From Myxococcota bacterium (GTDB taxonomy: Bacteria; Myxococcota_A; UBA9042; DTJE01): a stretch of DNA of 45,983 nucleotides. The stretch is from assembly GCA_029975745.1 (NCBI GenBank), contig JARKOL010000396.1, forward strand, positions 1 to 45,983, written 5' to 3'. Below, in pieces: positions 9,047-18,397 of this stretch. Position 1 is the first letter of the stretch. Every line of letters begins with the position of its first letter. The notes beneath the pieces were generated by a model. The model saw only the letters and a list, made by a program, of their open reading frames with translations, had not been told where the DNA came from and ran no database searches. The position numbers were made by a program, and so were the translations under genes.

Positions 9047-11992
9047 TCAGTCGCTGGGGGGCACCGAGATCTCGCCGGTCCCCCGAGTGGACCGCGCCTC
9101 CAGGATCCGCTGGATCTCGGCCAGCAGTTCCCGGGGCGAGAACGGCTTGCCCAGCAGGCGCACCCCCGGCGGCAGGACGGTCTGGCGGTCCAGCACGTCC
9201 TTCGGGTAGCCCGACACGAACAGAATGCGCATCTCGGGGCGCTGCTCCATCAGAGCCTTGGCCAACTGAGGACCGCTCATTCCCGGCATGACCACGTCGG
9301 ACACCAGCAGATCGATGGGGCCCGCGTGCGCCAGCCCGATCCGACAGGCCTCCCGAGGGTCCGACGAGGCCAGCGTGTGGTAGCCGGCCGCCTCGATCAC
9401 GCCGGACATCAGCGAGAACAGGCTGGCGTCATCCTCGACGAACATCACGGTCGCCGGCTCGCTGCGCCGGGGCGGCGGGGGCACCGTCTCGATCTCCTGC
9501 GTCGTGTGCTCGTACACCCGGGGCAGCAGCACCTTGAACGTCGCCCCGCGCCCGACCTCGCTTTCGACGGTGATGTGCCCCCCGCTCTGGCGCACGATGC
9601 CATAGACGATCGACAATCCCAGGCCCGACCCCTGGCCTTCGCCCTTGGTCGTGAAGAAGGGCTCGAACATCCGCCGCTGCGTTTCCTCGGGGATCCCGAT
9701 GCCCGTGTCCTGGAAGGCCATCATCACATGCGGCCCGACCGAAGCGCCCACGTGGCGACGCACGTAGTCTTCGTCCAGGACGATGTTGCGCGTCCGGATC
9801 GTCAGCCGCCCTCCCCCCGCCATGGCGTCCCGGGCGTTGACCGCGATGTTCGCGATCACCTGCTCGATCTGGGACCGATCCACCCGCACGTTGCCCAGGT
9901 TGTTGGCCGCCTCGACCTCGATGCGGACGTCCTCGCCGATCATCAGGGACAGCGCGCCGGCCATGTCCTGGATCACCCGGTTCAGGTTCACCACCGCCAG
10001 ACGCCGCACCTGCTTCCTTCCGAAGGCCAGAAGCTTCCCCGTCAGGCCCGAGGCCCGCTCGGTCGCCCGCACGACCTCGTTCAGCAGCGCGATGCCGCGT
10101 TCGCCCAGCGGTTCCTGCTGGAGCAGTTCGCAATACCCGCGCACGACCGTCAATTGATTGTTGAAGTCGTGGGCGATGCCCCCGGCCAGTTGGCCGACGA
10201 CCTCCATCTTCTGGGACTGCTGGAGCTGCGCCTCCAGGGACAGCCGTTCCTGGTCCTCCTGCCGCCGCTTCGTGTCATCGACGATGGTTCCGATGACCCG
10301 AGCCGGAGCCCCATTCGAGCCACGGCCGACCATCTTGCCCCGCAGGTTGACCCAGCGCTCCTGGCCATCCCGGGCGCGCAACCGCAACGACGTCTGGAAC
10401 AGGGGCGACCGCCCCTGGGCATAGTCCTCGAAATCCCGGAGCATGGCGGCCATGTCCTCCGGATGGACCCAGTCGCGCCAGGGCATCGTCCCCGAACCGA
10501 AATCCCCCGGGCCGTACCCCAGGATCTCCATGAAACGCGGCGAGGCATCCAGCCGATCCGTGGCCACGTCGTAGTCCCAGACGCCCTCGCCCGCGCCCTC
10601 CAGCGCGAACTTCCAGCGTTCCTCGCTGTCCTGAAGCGCCCGTTCCCACCGACGAATGTCGGTGATGTCCGTGAAGGTAATCAGGATGCAACGCTCGCCG
10701 CCCAGATCGATCAGGTCGGCGTTGAGCAGGGCGATGAACGAATCCCCGGTTCGGGTCCGCACGGTGATCTCGAGGTTGCTGGCACGCCCCTCGAGCGTCA
10801 GGGCCTCCACAAGCCGTTGCCGGTTCTGGGGGTTTTCGTACAGCCCCAGTTCGATCGCGTTGCGCCCCTGGGCCTCCTCGCGAGAGAAGCCGAACTTTCG
10901 AGTCCAGGCCTGGTTGACGTCGATGTGCCGACCATCCTCCAGCCGCGAAATCGCCATCATCGTCGGACTGGACCAGAACGCGGTGGCGAACTTGTGCTCG
11001 GAGGAACGAAGCGCGTCCTCGACCCGCCGCCGTTCCCCCAGTTCCGTCGCCAGTTCCCGTGCCTGGCGCCGAGTCTGACGCACCAGCCCGATCGTGATCA
11101 GCAGGCCGATCCCCAGCAGCAGCGCGATCCCCGTCAACACCCCGGACAGGTAGCGCTCCAGGAACAGGAACAGGCGCCGAGGCGGGTCGGGCTCCATCAG
11201 CCATTTCCGTTCGATGGCCTCCATTTCGCCGCTGGCCTTCAGATGCGCCATGCCTCGGTTCAGCATCTCGAGCAGTTCCGGACGGCCCTTGGCCACCACC
11301 AGGCCATAGGAGCGCGGCAGCAGGGGCGGCCCCGAAGGCACCAGATTGTCGTGGCGGTACCTGTCGAACGGCTGCCGGGCGGGGATCCGGGTGATCAGAC
11401 CGACATCGCCCCGGCCCCGCGCCAGTTCCGCCAGGACCATGGGTTCGCTTTCCACGCCGATGACCGCGGCGGCGCGCCCCCACTCCTCCAGGAACTCCTG
11501 GGTGTAGGCCTTGTCCTGGACCAGGATCCGCAGCCCCGCCAGGTCGTCCAGCGAACGGATCTCGCGTTCGTCCCGGCGGACCCAGGCCTGGTCCCACACG
11601 ATGGCGTAGGGCTCGACGAAATCCACCCGACGCGCGCGGCTTTCCGAGTGGTACATATCGGAGACGTCAAGGGTGCCATCGACCTCGAGTCCCTGACGCA
11701 TTGCGGCCCAGGGCCCCAGTCGGAACCGGACCTGGAACCCCATCTCGCGCCCCAGCGCGCGCATCAGGTCGATGTTCAGGCCGTGGGCGTCGCCGGACTC
11801 GTCCAGCCACTCGAAGGGGTAGAAGTCGTGGTCGCTGCCGAATACCACGACGGGCTCGTCGCCGACCGCGGTGCCCGGCCCGGCGTCGTCCGCGCGGGAC
11901 TCGGGCAACAGGCACGTCGCGACCACAAGGACCAGTCCGGCCGCGAATTTCGCCAGATTGGGCAGTCCGAACATCGGCCAACCCCGCCGCAA
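9047..11992 (-). CDS. Hybrid sensor histidine kinase with periplasmic SBP_bac_3 domain
   Basis: An inner-membrane kinase of 981 aa. Domains in order: signal/TM segment (about 10-28), a type-3 solute-binding domain in the periplasm (about 48-275, starting [17 protein letters not shown]), a TM helix (about 285-308), two PAS domains (about 330-580), then HisKA with IAHDFNN (His near 608). A HATPase_c follows with GIGIPEE and [12 protein letters not shown], and a C-terminal receiver has VEDDAS and [10 protein letters not shown] (Asp near 898). The solute-binding domain should sense an amino acid or similar small ligand. No output regulator lies next to it, so the phosphorelay partner is elsewhere. 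It converges with lpd, 33 bp apart, and lies 102 bp behind the FAD-oxidase gene on the same strand. Confidence 0.95.
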   Translation of the reverse strand: MRRGWPMFGLPNLAKFAAGLVLVVATCLLPESRADDAGPGTAVGDEPVVVFGSDHDFYPFEWLDESGDAHGLNIDLMRALGREMGFQVRFRLGPWAAMRQGLEVDGTLDVSDMYHSESRARRVDFVEPYAIVWDQAWVRRDEREIRSLDDLAGLRILVQDKAYTQEFLEEWGRAAAVIGVESEPMVLAELARGRGDVGLITRIPARQPFDRYRHDNLVPSGPPLLPRSYGLVVAKGRPELLEMLNRGMAHLKASGEMEAIERKWLMEPDPPRRLFLFLERYLSGVLTGIALLLGIGLLITIGLVRQTRRQARELATELGERRRVEDALRSSEHKFATAFWSSPTMMAISRLEDGRHIDVNQAWTRKFGFSREEAQGRNAIELGLYENPQNRQRLVEALTLEGRASNLEITVRTRTGDSFIALLNADLIDLGGERCILITFTDITDIRRWERALQDSEERWKFALEGAGEGVWDYDVATDRLDASPRFMEILGYGPGDFGSGTMPWRDWVHPEDMAAMLRDFEDYAQGRSPLFQTSLRLRARDGQERWVNLRGKMVGRGSNGAPARVIGTIVDDTKRRQEDQERLSLEAQLQQSQKMEVVGQLAGGIAHDFNNQLTVVRGYCELLQQEPLGERGIALLNEVVRATERASGLTGKLLAFGRKQVRRLAVVNLNRVIQDMAGALSLMIGEDVRIEVEAANNLGNVRVDRSQIEQVIANIAVNARDAMAGGGRLTIRTRNIVLDEDYVRRHVGASVGPHVMMAFQDTGIGIPEETQRRMFEPFFTTKGEGQGSGLGLSIVYGIVRQSGGHITVESEVGRGATFKVLLPRVYEHTTQEIETVPPPPRRSEPATVMFVEDDASLFSLMSGVIEAAGYHTLASSDPREACRIGLAHAGPIDLLVSDVVMPGMSGPQLAKALMEQRPEMRILFVSGYPKDVLDRQTVLPPGVRLLGKPFSPRELLAEIQRILEARSTRGTGEISVPPSD

Positions 11993-12094
11993 ACGCCAGG
12001 ACCCTGAAGTGACGAGCGCAGCATAGCGCGAACGAACCCCGGCGAAAAGGGGCGGAGGGGCCCTCGGCGGGAGGAATGATTCCTGGACGATACT

Positions 12095-14842
12095 TCAGTC
12101 CAGGGTGGCCGGAGGAGCCAGGACGTCGTCCGGGTCCAACTGCTGCTTCAGGACGTCGGAGGCTTCCGCCAGAGGCCCCTGGTGCCCGCCCCCCTGGAAC
12201 AGCGCGACCAGATCGTCCGGAACCCGATGAATGTCCTCTCGCAGCAACACCCGCACCGTCGCGCCGTGGATCCCGAAGTGCGTCACGTGGACCTCGGGGC
12301 ACTCGGGAGACTGTTCCGCGCCGAAGCGACGCGCCAGGGCCATGACGCGGTCCATGGGCAGGAAGCACTCGTGGGAGGGGAAGCGCTTGGGCGGCGGCAG
12401 CAGCCGGTCCTCGGTGCGAATCGGTTCGGGATCCATGCCCAGGGGTTCCATCACGTCCCGGATCACCGCCAGCCCCCGACTGACGTGTCGCCGGGAACCG
12501 CCCATCTGCAGAACCACGCGAACCCGACGGCGGTTGCCCTTGGAGGACGGCGAGCGCAACACCATCAGCACCCATTCGGGCAGCACGTCCCGCGCCAGCA
12601 CCGTCCGGATGGCGGACATCGCGATTTCCGGGTCCTGGGTGCCGAACGCAACCGCCTCGCGCACGGCGGGCCACGGGAACACCCGAAAGCATGCGGCGGT
12701 GACGATACCATACCGCCCCCGGGCACCGATGAAGCAGTGCATCAGGTCCGGACCGGCGGACCGACGGGGCGCCGCGCGGGCGGAAAACGAGGTGCCATCC
12801 CCCAGGATCGCGGACAGGCCGATGCAGTTGTCGTGGACGGTGCCGTAGAGCGGACTGCCCGCCCAGGGGGACGCGGACGCCAGGTAGTCCCCCACGGACA
12901 GCGACAGCAGACGCCGCGGCACGAACCCCAGCGTGAACCCCTTTTCCCGCAGGAAGTTTTCCAGATGCACCATGGACATGCCCGTCTGGACCGTCACGGT
13001 GCCCGAAACCGGATCCATGTCGATGATCCGGTCCAGCAGGTCCAGGCGAATCGCCAGATCGCCCGAGGCGGGATCGCGGGGACGCCGCCGAACAATGGCC
13101 AGATCTCCAGCCTGGCTGAAGACCCGGCGCCCCGATCGCCTGGCGATGCGAAGCAGTTCCGAGATCTCCTCGGGAACCTCGGGCGTCACGATGGCGCCGT
13201 CCGCCACGCGATGGTCCCAGGCCAGCAGGGCATCCGGACGCACGCCGGTCGCCGGCATGTCGTCCTCGCCCTGGGGAACGGCCGGAACCGTCGTCGGATA
13301 CAGCTTCTGCGGATTCATGCGGAAGCCCGGATCCAGCGCCTGGCGCAGCGCCCAGAACAGGCGGCTGCCGCCCCGGAATTCCTGGTCGGTGAAGTCGCGC
13401 TTCGCCAGCCCGATCCCGCTGCCATGCGCCACGGTCGCCCCGGCCTTCATGGCGGCGCCGATGACTCGCGGCAGCGCCCAGTCGTACAGGTCCAGGGACC
13501 GGTCGGGCGTGCCCGCCATCCCCAGCAGGCGGAAGTGGCAGACGGCCCCTTCGCGGTAGGCGTTCGTGAAGAAGGCGGGCATCAGGACCCGGTGGCCCGC
13601 CGCCGCCCGAGCCTTCTGGTGGATCCGGGACAGGTCGCGCCACAGCCCGGTTACCGCCACCGTTTCGACGAAGCCGCCCGCCCCGAAGACCGGGGCGTCG
13701 TAGGGAAGCGGGTGCAGACGACGCCGGTACCAGTGTTCGCCGGGCTCCGGCCCCAGATCCAGCCCCGTCGCGCGGCCGATCAGGTCCCTGGCCTCGGCCA
13801 GGTCGTCGCGCGTCCGGTCCTCGTCCCCTTCGAAGCCGACGAAGAGCAGCGATGCCAGCGGCATCTGATCCAGCACCGTTCTGGCCGCCAGGGGATGCGC
13901 CAGCATCTGCCGCAACACCGGCCAGAGCATGGACTCCGCCAGCCCGCCCAGGTCCAGGTGGAGCAGGCGCCGCAGCATCTCGAGCGTCCGGGCGACTTCG
14001 AGGGATGTCGCCGAACCTCCGCTGCCGAAGTAGCTGACCAGCGTGTCGAAGGGGTCCATCAGCCGCAGCGCGGACGGCACCAGGCCATGCTGCATCACCC
14101 GGCGCATCGCCTCGAGCCCCATGTCCATTTCCATGAAGCGGAAGGCCCAGAAGCGTCGGGTCTGGGGCGCCGGTCGCACGCGCAGTCGAAGGCGCGCGAT
14201 GACGCCCAGCATCCCCTCGGACCCCAGGAAGAACTGCCGGAAGTCCGGCCCGCCGAACTCGCGGGTGGTCGAGTCGATGGTGACCAGCGTGCCGTCCGGA
14301 AGCACGACGTCCAGGGCCACCACCATGTCCTCGAACGCCCCGTACCGGGCCGAAAACCATCCTGCGGCGCGCGTCGCCGCCCAGCCGCCCACCGTGCCGG
14401 CTCCCGGCCACATCGGGCAGTGGCCCAGCGTGTAGCCGCGAGCGGACAGCGCGTCCTCGAGGACCGCGCCCGGCGTGCCGGCCTCGACCAGCACCGACAT
14501 CGACAGGTCGTCCACGTGGAGCACCCGGTCCAGGCGCGACAGGTCCAGGGACACGCCCCCCTCGACGGCGACCGTGCCACCGCAAATCCCCGTCCCCCCG
14601 CCGAAAGGCACGACCGGCACCTCGGCATCCCGGCAGGCCCCCATCACCGCGGCAAGCGTGGCCACGTCCGCGGGCCGAACCACGACGTCCGGCAACCCGC
14701 TGGGAGGCGCCGATGTGGCCCGAACCAGGCGGGACCGAGCCCACTGGTCGCCGGCATGACGGGCACGGTCCTGGAAGCGCGTCGAAACGGCGTCCACACC
14801 GGCCAGATCCCGCAAGCGATCAAGAAAGGCGGTGTCCGACAT
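12095..14842 (-). CDS. Tandem FAD-linked oxidase fusion (two VAO/PCMH-type modules)
   Basis: A 915-aa flavoprotein made of two oxidase units. Module 1 (about 1-520) has a FAD_binding_4 domain with VPFGGGTGICGG and WPGAGTVGGWAATRAAG, then a FAD-oxidase C domain ending LDPGFRMNPQKLYP, the usual family C-terminus. Module 2 (about 540-915) has a second FAD_binding_4-like domain (SLSVGDYLA, AILGDGTSF) and a shorter cap ending LDPDDVLAPP. In module 2 the glycine-rich pyrophosphate loop is replaced by SQAGDLAIVRRR, so it may not bind FAD normally. The ATG at 14842 has GAGGGA upstream. The family oxidises hydroxy acids or, in AGPS, makes ether lipids. The substrate is unknown. Confidence 0.88.
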   Translation of the reverse strand: MSDTAFLDRLRDLAGVDAVSTRFQDRARHAGDQWARSRLVRATSAPPSGLPDVVVRPADVATLAAVMGACRDAEVPVVPFGGGTGICGGTVAVEGGVSLDLSRLDRVLHVDDLSMSVLVEAGTPGAVLEDALSARGYTLGHCPMWPGAGTVGGWAATRAAGWFSARYGAFEDMVVALDVVLPDGTLVTIDSTTREFGGPDFRQFFLGSEGMLGVIARLRLRVRPAPQTRRFWAFRFMEMDMGLEAMRRVMQHGLVPSALRLMDPFDTLVSYFGSGGSATSLEVARTLEMLRRLLHLDLGGLAESMLWPVLRQMLAHPLAARTVLDQMPLASLLFVGFEGDEDRTRDDLAEARDLIGRATGLDLGPEPGEHWYRRRLHPLPYDAPVFGAGGFVETVAVTGLWRDLSRIHQKARAAAGHRVLMPAFFTNAYREGAVCHFRLLGMAGTPDRSLDLYDWALPRVIGAAMKAGATVAHGSGIGLAKRDFTDQEFRGGSRLFWALRQALDPGFRMNPQKLYPTTVPAVPQGEDDMPATGVRPDALLAWDHRVADGAIVTPEVPEEISELLRIARRSGRRVFSQAGDLAIVRRRPRDPASGDLAIRLDLLDRIIDMDPVSGTVTVQTGMSMVHLENFLREKGFTLGFVPRRLLSLSVGDYLASASPWAGSPLYGTVHDNCIGLSAILGDGTSFSARAAPRRSAGPDLMHCFIGARGRYGIVTAACFRVFPWPAVREAVAFGTQDPEIAMSAIRTVLARDVLPEWVLMVLRSPSSKGNRRRVRVVLQMGGSRRHVSRGLAVIRDVMEPLGMDPEPIRTEDRLLPPPKRFPSHECFLPMDRVMALARRFGAEQSPECPEVHVTHFGIHGATVRVLLREDIHRVPDDLVALFQGGGHQGPLAEASDVLKQQLDPDDVLAPPATLD

Positions 14843-15050
14843 CGCGTCTTGTCCCTCGAACGACAGGATTGTCAGTCTAGCACGCGTCGGCATGGGACCG
14901 AACCCCCTTCGGACGTTGCCGCGGGGCATCCTGAGCGCCGATCCACAAAGGATCATTCCCGCGCAAATCGACCCTTGACGCGCCGTGTCAAAAACCCGAA
15001 AGTACCGTGCGGCGGGGCGATATCCCCTCGGCCTGACAGGAGGATGCTGA

Positions 15051-16634
15051 ATGGAACGCTACGAACTGATGAACAAGGCGCTGATGCCGGTGGACATGCT
15101 CGTGGGATCCGGAGTGGACGTGCTGAAGCGGCACGGCCTGTACGACCCGATGAAGGACAAGCTCGCCAACGCGATGAAGACGGTGCTGCGCATGCAGTTC
15201 GACGCGCAGTACAAGCTGGAGGTGCTGGGCGAGGAAAACATCCCGGCCACCGGGGGCTGCCTGATCGCGTCGAACCACCGCTCCTGGCTGGACGCCCAGA
15301 TCCTGGCCGCCGCCCCGAAGCGCCGCCTGTACTTCGTCGCCAAGGCGGACTTCAAGGAATGGCCGATGCTGCGCCGCCTGATCGACCTGACCGACTCGAT
15401 CTACGTGTCCCGCGGCGGCGACAGCAAGGCGCTGGACGAGATCGCCCAGGCCGTGACCAACGGCAAGGCCGTCGTGATCTTCCCGGAAGGCACGATCCCC
15501 GGCGAAGAAGACATCCCGCGCTGGGAAGCCGAGGATGACACCGGCCTGCTGCGCGGCCACAGCGGCGTGGTCCGCGTCGCGCTGGCGACCGGCGCCCCGA
15601 TCATCCCCGTGGGCCTGTCCGGCACCGGCCGGGCGTTCCCGCCGGAAGCCTACCCGCGGATGGAGCAGTTCCCGCTGCCGAAGCCGACCCCGATCACGGT
15701 CAACTTCGGCAAGCCGATCACGTTCAAGCGGCCCGCCAAGGACCCGACCCGCGAGGACCTGGCCAAGATGACCAAGAAGGTCATGCTGGCGATCAGCGGC
15801 CTGATGGACCACAGCCGCGAGTTCGAGCCCATCACCGTGCCGATCCAGCGCAAGACCGAGCCGTCGTCGCTGCCGCGCTACGCGTACACCCGCTCGCCGT
15901 CCAAGAAGGCCGGCAAGGCGCCGGTGGGCGTGCTGGTCCTGCACGGATTCACCTCGGACGTGCATTGCGTCGATGCGCTGGTCAAGCCGCTGGATGCCGC
16001 GGACCTGCCCTACCGCTTCCCGATCCTGCGCGGCCACGGCACCAAGTACCAGGACATGGAGGGCGTCACCGCCGCCGACTGGTACGAGGACGCCGAGAAC
16101 GCGCTGCTGGACCTGTACAAGGAAGTGGACAAGGTCATCGTGGTCGGCCTGTCGATGGGCGGCCTGGTTTCCCTGGAGCTGGCGGCGCGGCACCGTGACA
16201 AGGTGGCGGGCGTGGGCCTGGTGGCCGCGGCGCTTCGTTTCGCGGACCCGATGGCATTCATGACCCCGATGATCGCCAAGTTCATCAAGTTCTGGCCCAG
16301 CCCGAAGGCCTACAACGACGAATCGTTGGCCGAAAAGGAGAACCGGAACTACCCGAAGTTCGCGACGTCCGCGTTCGCGTCGCTGTGGGACTACTCGCAG
16401 CGCATGACGAACATGCTGTCGTTCGTGAAGGCGCCGATCGTCATCCTGCAGTCCCGCAAGGACCAGGTCGTGAACCCCCAGGCGGCCAAGATCATCCACG
16501 ACAAGGTTTCGTCGAAGGACAAGACCCTGGTGTGGTTCGAGCGCAGCGGCCACGAGATGCTGCTGGACCTGGAAGCCCCCCTGGCGACCGAGACCGTGAT
16601 GACGTTCGTCAAGCGGATTGCGGGCTCGCTGTAA
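15051..16634 (+). CDS. Acyltransferase (PlsC-like) / alpha-beta hydrolase fusion
   Basis: A 527-aa bifunctional lipid enzyme. The N-terminal PlsC-type domain (about 55-250) has the catalytic NHRSWLD (HX4D, near 76) and the glycerol-phosphate-binding FPEGT (near 144). The C-terminal alpha/beta hydrolase (about 285-527) has VLVLHGFTS, the nucleophile elbow GLSMGG (Ser near 368), Asp in SRKDQVV (near 470) and His in GHEML (near 500), as in monoacylglycerol lipases and carboxylesterases. AGGAGG precedes the ATG by seven bases. Codons are strongly biased to C/G, which may mark high expression. The fusion could couple deacylation and reacylation of phospholipids; that role is inference. Confidence 0.93.
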   Translation: MERYELMNKALMPVDMLVGSGVDVLKRHGLYDPMKDKLANAMKTVLRMQFDAQYKLEVLGEENIPATGGCLIASNHRSWLDAQILAAAPKRRLYFVAKADFKEWPMLRRLIDLTDSIYVSRGGDSKALDEIAQAVTNGKAVVIFPEGTIPGEEDIPRWEAEDDTGLLRGHSGVVRVALATGAPIIPVGLSGTGRAFPPEAYPRMEQFPLPKPTPITVNFGKPITFKRPAKDPTREDLAKMTKKVMLAISGLMDHSREFEPITVPIQRKTEPSSLPRYAYTRSPSKKAGKAPVGVLVLHGFTSDVHCVDALVKPLDAADLPYRFPILRGHGTKYQDMEGVTAADWYEDAENALLDLYKEVDKVIVVGLSMGGLVSLELAARHRDKVAGVGLVAAALRFADPMAFMTPMIAKFIKFWPSPKAYNDESLAEKENRNYPKFATSAFASLWDYSQRMTNMLSFVKAPIVILQSRKDQVVNPQAAKIIHDKVSSKDKTLVWFERSGHEMLLDLEAPLATETVMTFVKRIAGSL

Positions 16635-16656
16635 GGCCTTTCGCTCCCTGCCCCTT

Positions 16657-17238
16657 CTAGCGATTCACCACCGGCAGCGGCGGATCGAACCCCACGCGGG
16701 TTCCCGGCCCGATTCCGTGGTCCCGAGCCGAGAACGCCGGCAGCTCGACGACGAACTGGGACGCCTCCGACACGCCGCGCAGGTCCAGCGTCAGGGGACG
16801 GGCGTTCTCCACCACGCCCACGACGACGCCGTCGGCACCGATGAAGATCATGTCCAGGGCGATGTAGGTGTTCTTCATCCAGAAGCCCTGGGGTTCGGGG
16901 TACGGGAACACGAAGACCATGCCGTGCCCCGGCGCCAGGCTCCGCCGGTTCATCAGTCCGGTGGCGCGGGCGTCGGGCGTGGCCGCGACCTCGCACAAGA
17001 AGGTCGAAACGCGCCCGTCCGGATTGGCAAACGACGCCCGGGACTGCGCGACCGACACGTCCTGCTTCGTCATCGTCGCCTCCCGCGCCGCAACGGACTC
17101 CTCACCGCGCTCCGACGCCCCCTCGCGGGGCGCCTTTGCCGCCTGGGCAGGCACCGGGTTCTCGGCCCGACAGTCGATCAGCCACGCCAGGCAGAGGGTC
17201 ACCGCAACCCCCACCGCACCAACCCGTCCCATTCGCAT
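16657..17238 (-). CDS. DUF192 family exported protein
   Basis: A 193-aa protein with an N-terminal signal or anchor (GVAVTLCLAWLIDC, the Cys a possible lipidation site) and a DUF192 domain from about residue 75. The domain motifs ATGLMNRRSL, GMVFVFPYPEPQGFWMKNT and LDMIFI are typical. I chose ATG at 17238 since GGAGG lies eight bases upstream; the GTG at 17253 in the ORF track would sit on top of it. DUF192 proteins are small beta-rich proteins of unsettled function, often exported. It converges with the acyltransferase gene (22 bp apart) and is divergent from SCP2. Confidence 0.9.
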   Translation of the reverse strand: MRMGRVGAVGVAVTLCLAWLIDCRAENPVPAQAAKAPREGASERGEESVAAREATMTKQDVSVAQSRASFANPDGRVSTFLCEVAATPDARATGLMNRRSLAPGHGMVFVFPYPEPQGFWMKNTYIALDMIFIGADGVVVGVVENARPLTLDLRGVSEASQFVVELPAFSARDHGIGPGTRVGFDPPLPVVNR

Positions 17239-17410
17239 CGTTTCCGCCTCCACGCGCGGCGACCCGGCCGCCCGGCCGCCCTCGCCTCCTCGGCCACCCC
17301 AGCCGCGGCTCCGGCGATCGACCGGTGCCGTGCCTCGGACCGGGGCCGCCCCATTCTACCGCCGTTCCGGGCGGGGGGGCCCCTTGCAAGATTTCAAAGC
17401 CGGTCCCGAT

Positions 17411-17439
17411 TTGCCCGCAGGTCGCGGGTGTTCTACAAT
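17411..17439 (+). promoter_or_regulatory. Sigma-70-type promoter of the SCP2 gene
   Basis: TTGCCC at 17411-17416, exactly 17 bp, then TACAAT at 17434-17439. The predicted start near 17446 leaves a leader of about 30 nt containing the GAGGAGG ribosome site. This supports the downstream TTG start. Confidence 0.7.
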
Positions 17440-17475
17440 CCCGCAGACCGGGTGGAATCCCGAGGAGGAACGACC

Positions 17476-17814
17476 TTGGAGCACACATCTCCTGCGCAGT
17501 TCTTTCGCGACACGCTGCCCGAACGTCTGGCGCGAAACCCCGATCGCGCCAGGAAGATTGGTGGCGTCTTCGAGTTCGTCATCGAGGGCGACGGAGGCGG
17601 CGTCTGGACGCTGGACACCCAGGCCCCCCAGGTGCAGGAGGGCCCGGCCGTGAAGATGAACTGCCGAATCCGTATCGGGGCCGCGGACTTCCTGGAATTG
17701 CTGGCAGGCCGCCTGAACGAGATGGCCGCGTTTTCGGCGCGCAAGCTGAAGGTCGAAGGCAACATCGCGTTGTCCCTGAAGCTGCGCGACCTTCTGGGTG
17801 CGGCCGGCTGGTAG
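17476..17814 (+). CDS. SCP-2 sterol-transfer family protein
   Basis: A 112-aa single-domain SCP2 protein, a soluble hydrophobic-pocket fold that carries lipids or acyl-CoA. The pattern VKMNCRIRIGAADFLELLAGRLNEM... and KVEGNIALSLKLRDLL (quoted in part) matches the family core. The start is TTG at 17476: GAGGAGG sits seven bases upstream and the sigma-70 promoter lies just before. The ORF track gives only a much longer ORF whose first 286 codons run antisense through DUF192 and through the promoter. It may handle products of the nearby lipid acyltransferase/lipase; that is inference from proximity only. Confidence 0.87.
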   Translation: MEHTSPAQFFRDTLPERLARNPDRARKIGGVFEFVIEGDGGGVWTLDTQAPQVQEGPAVKMNCRIRIGAADFLELLAGRLNEMAAFSARKLKVEGNIALSLKLRDLLGAAGW

Positions 17815-17851
17815 CTCGTCCCCCGTTTGCCGTTTGCCGACCACGCAACTC

Positions 17852-17866
17852 GACTCATTTCGATAC
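17852..17866. promoter_or_regulatory. Candidate activator site A
   Basis: GACTCA-TTT-CGATAC is a degenerate match to the dyad GTAYCA-N3-TGRTAC. Its centre is about 226 bp upstream of the predicted sigma-54 start at 18085. It matters mainly for its 31-bp spacing (about three helical turns) to site B. Confidence 0.35.
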
Positions 17867-17882
17867 AGTCTCGATTTTGGAC

Positions 17883-17897
17883 GTACCATATTGATAC
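17883..17897. promoter_or_regulatory. Candidate activator site B (strong copy)
   Basis: GTACCA-TAT-TGATAC is an imperfect 6-3-6 dyad about 195 bp upstream of the predicted sigma-54 start. It matches site D, ahead of the NtrC gene, in all twelve arm positions, and the match extends one base further (A). The distance is typical for a sigma-54 enhancer. Confidence 0.55.
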
Positions 17898-17987
17898 ACG
17901 CATCAGGAATCGCGTCATTTCCCGGGCTGTTCGCCCTCCGACACCCTCGACGGACGCGCATTCGGCACTCGCTCCCCCCGCCCACCT

Positions 17988-18002
17988 GTATCACATCGAG
18001 AC
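17988..18002. promoter_or_regulatory. Candidate activator site C
   Basis: GTATCA-CAT-CGAGAC keeps one arm of the dyad well and the other weakly. It lies about 90 bp upstream of the predicted start and exactly 105 bp (ten turns) from site B, so all three sites would face the same side of the helix. Confidence 0.4.
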
Positions 18003-18057
18003 ACCTCTCCGAAGCGCCATTTCACGACTTTCTTCACATTTTCAGCCTATTACGAAT

Positions 18058-18074
18058 TTGGCACGCATCCTGCT
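18058..18074 (+). promoter_or_regulatory. Near-consensus sigma-54 promoter
   Basis: TTGGCACGCATCCTGCT matches the consensus TTGGCACG-N4-TTGCT at every fixed position except one T, with the correct 10-bp spacing between GG and GC. Predicted transcription start is about 18085. No ORF follows within 300 bases, but a compact hairpin-ended sequence does. Confidence 0.8.
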
Positions 18075-18084
18075 AACAGATCTG

Positions 18085-18180
18085 TGTGCGTGTGATGAGG
18101 TTGACTCCCCAAACCTCCTTTTCTTTCATTACCCCCTTTAGTCTCTGGCCGGCCCTTCGGGGCCGGCCAGAGATGCACTT
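18085..18180 (+). ncRNA. Candidate sigma-54-dependent small RNA
   Basis: Bounded by the sigma-54 promoter and a 14-bp terminator-like hairpin, giving about 90-95 nt. Stem-loop 1 pairs GAGGTT (18097-18102) with AACCTC (18112-18117) around a loop containing CTCCCC. A pyrimidine-rich single-stranded stretch follows, with ACCTCCTTTTCTTTC and ACCCCCTTT, which resemble the anti-Shine-Dalgarno tail of 16S rRNA. There is no convincing ORF here. An NtrC-type activator gene begins 250 bp downstream. The layout resembles Qrr/LuxO in Vibrio or Pxr with its NtrC regulator in Myxococcus; homology to either is not claimed. Transcription itself is inferred. Confidence 0.6.
18142..18173 (+). terminator. 14-bp perfect hairpin with TTCG loop
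   Basis: TCTCTGGCCGGCCC (18142-18155) pairs perfectly with 18160-18173 around a TTCG tetraloop. The fold is extremely stable. The following TGCACTTCTTTG is only moderately T-rich, so termination on the plus strand is likely but not textbook. Confidence 0.75.
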
Positions 18181-18382
18181 CTTTGACACCTCGCGGGCCG
18201 AACGATCTTCGGCTCGTTGACTGATTCGCTCGGGGCCCGGGCCGTTCCCAACGATTCGAACATGATTTCGGAGGTCGATGGATGCGGCGCGACTGTGGAA
18301 CACCTCCGGCACACGGCCCGACCCCGCGCATTTTCGCAAGACACCCCTCAGCCCCGAATCTACCGCCTTGATTGTACCGGCA

Positions 18383-18397
18383 GTACCATTCTGATAC
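18383..18397. promoter_or_regulatory. Candidate operator D upstream of the NtrC gene
   Basis: GTACCA-TTC-TGATAC, the second strong copy of the dyad, ends 34 bp before the regulator's ATG. It probably overlaps that gene's promoter (TTGATT lies 10 bp upstream of it). The position suggests autoregulation by the encoded activator. Confidence 0.5.

Noticed and set aside
12182-15538. 1118-aa plus-strand ORF
   Set aside because: It lies antisense to the FAD-oxidase gene, is Arg/His/Gln-rich shadow sequence and has no motifs.
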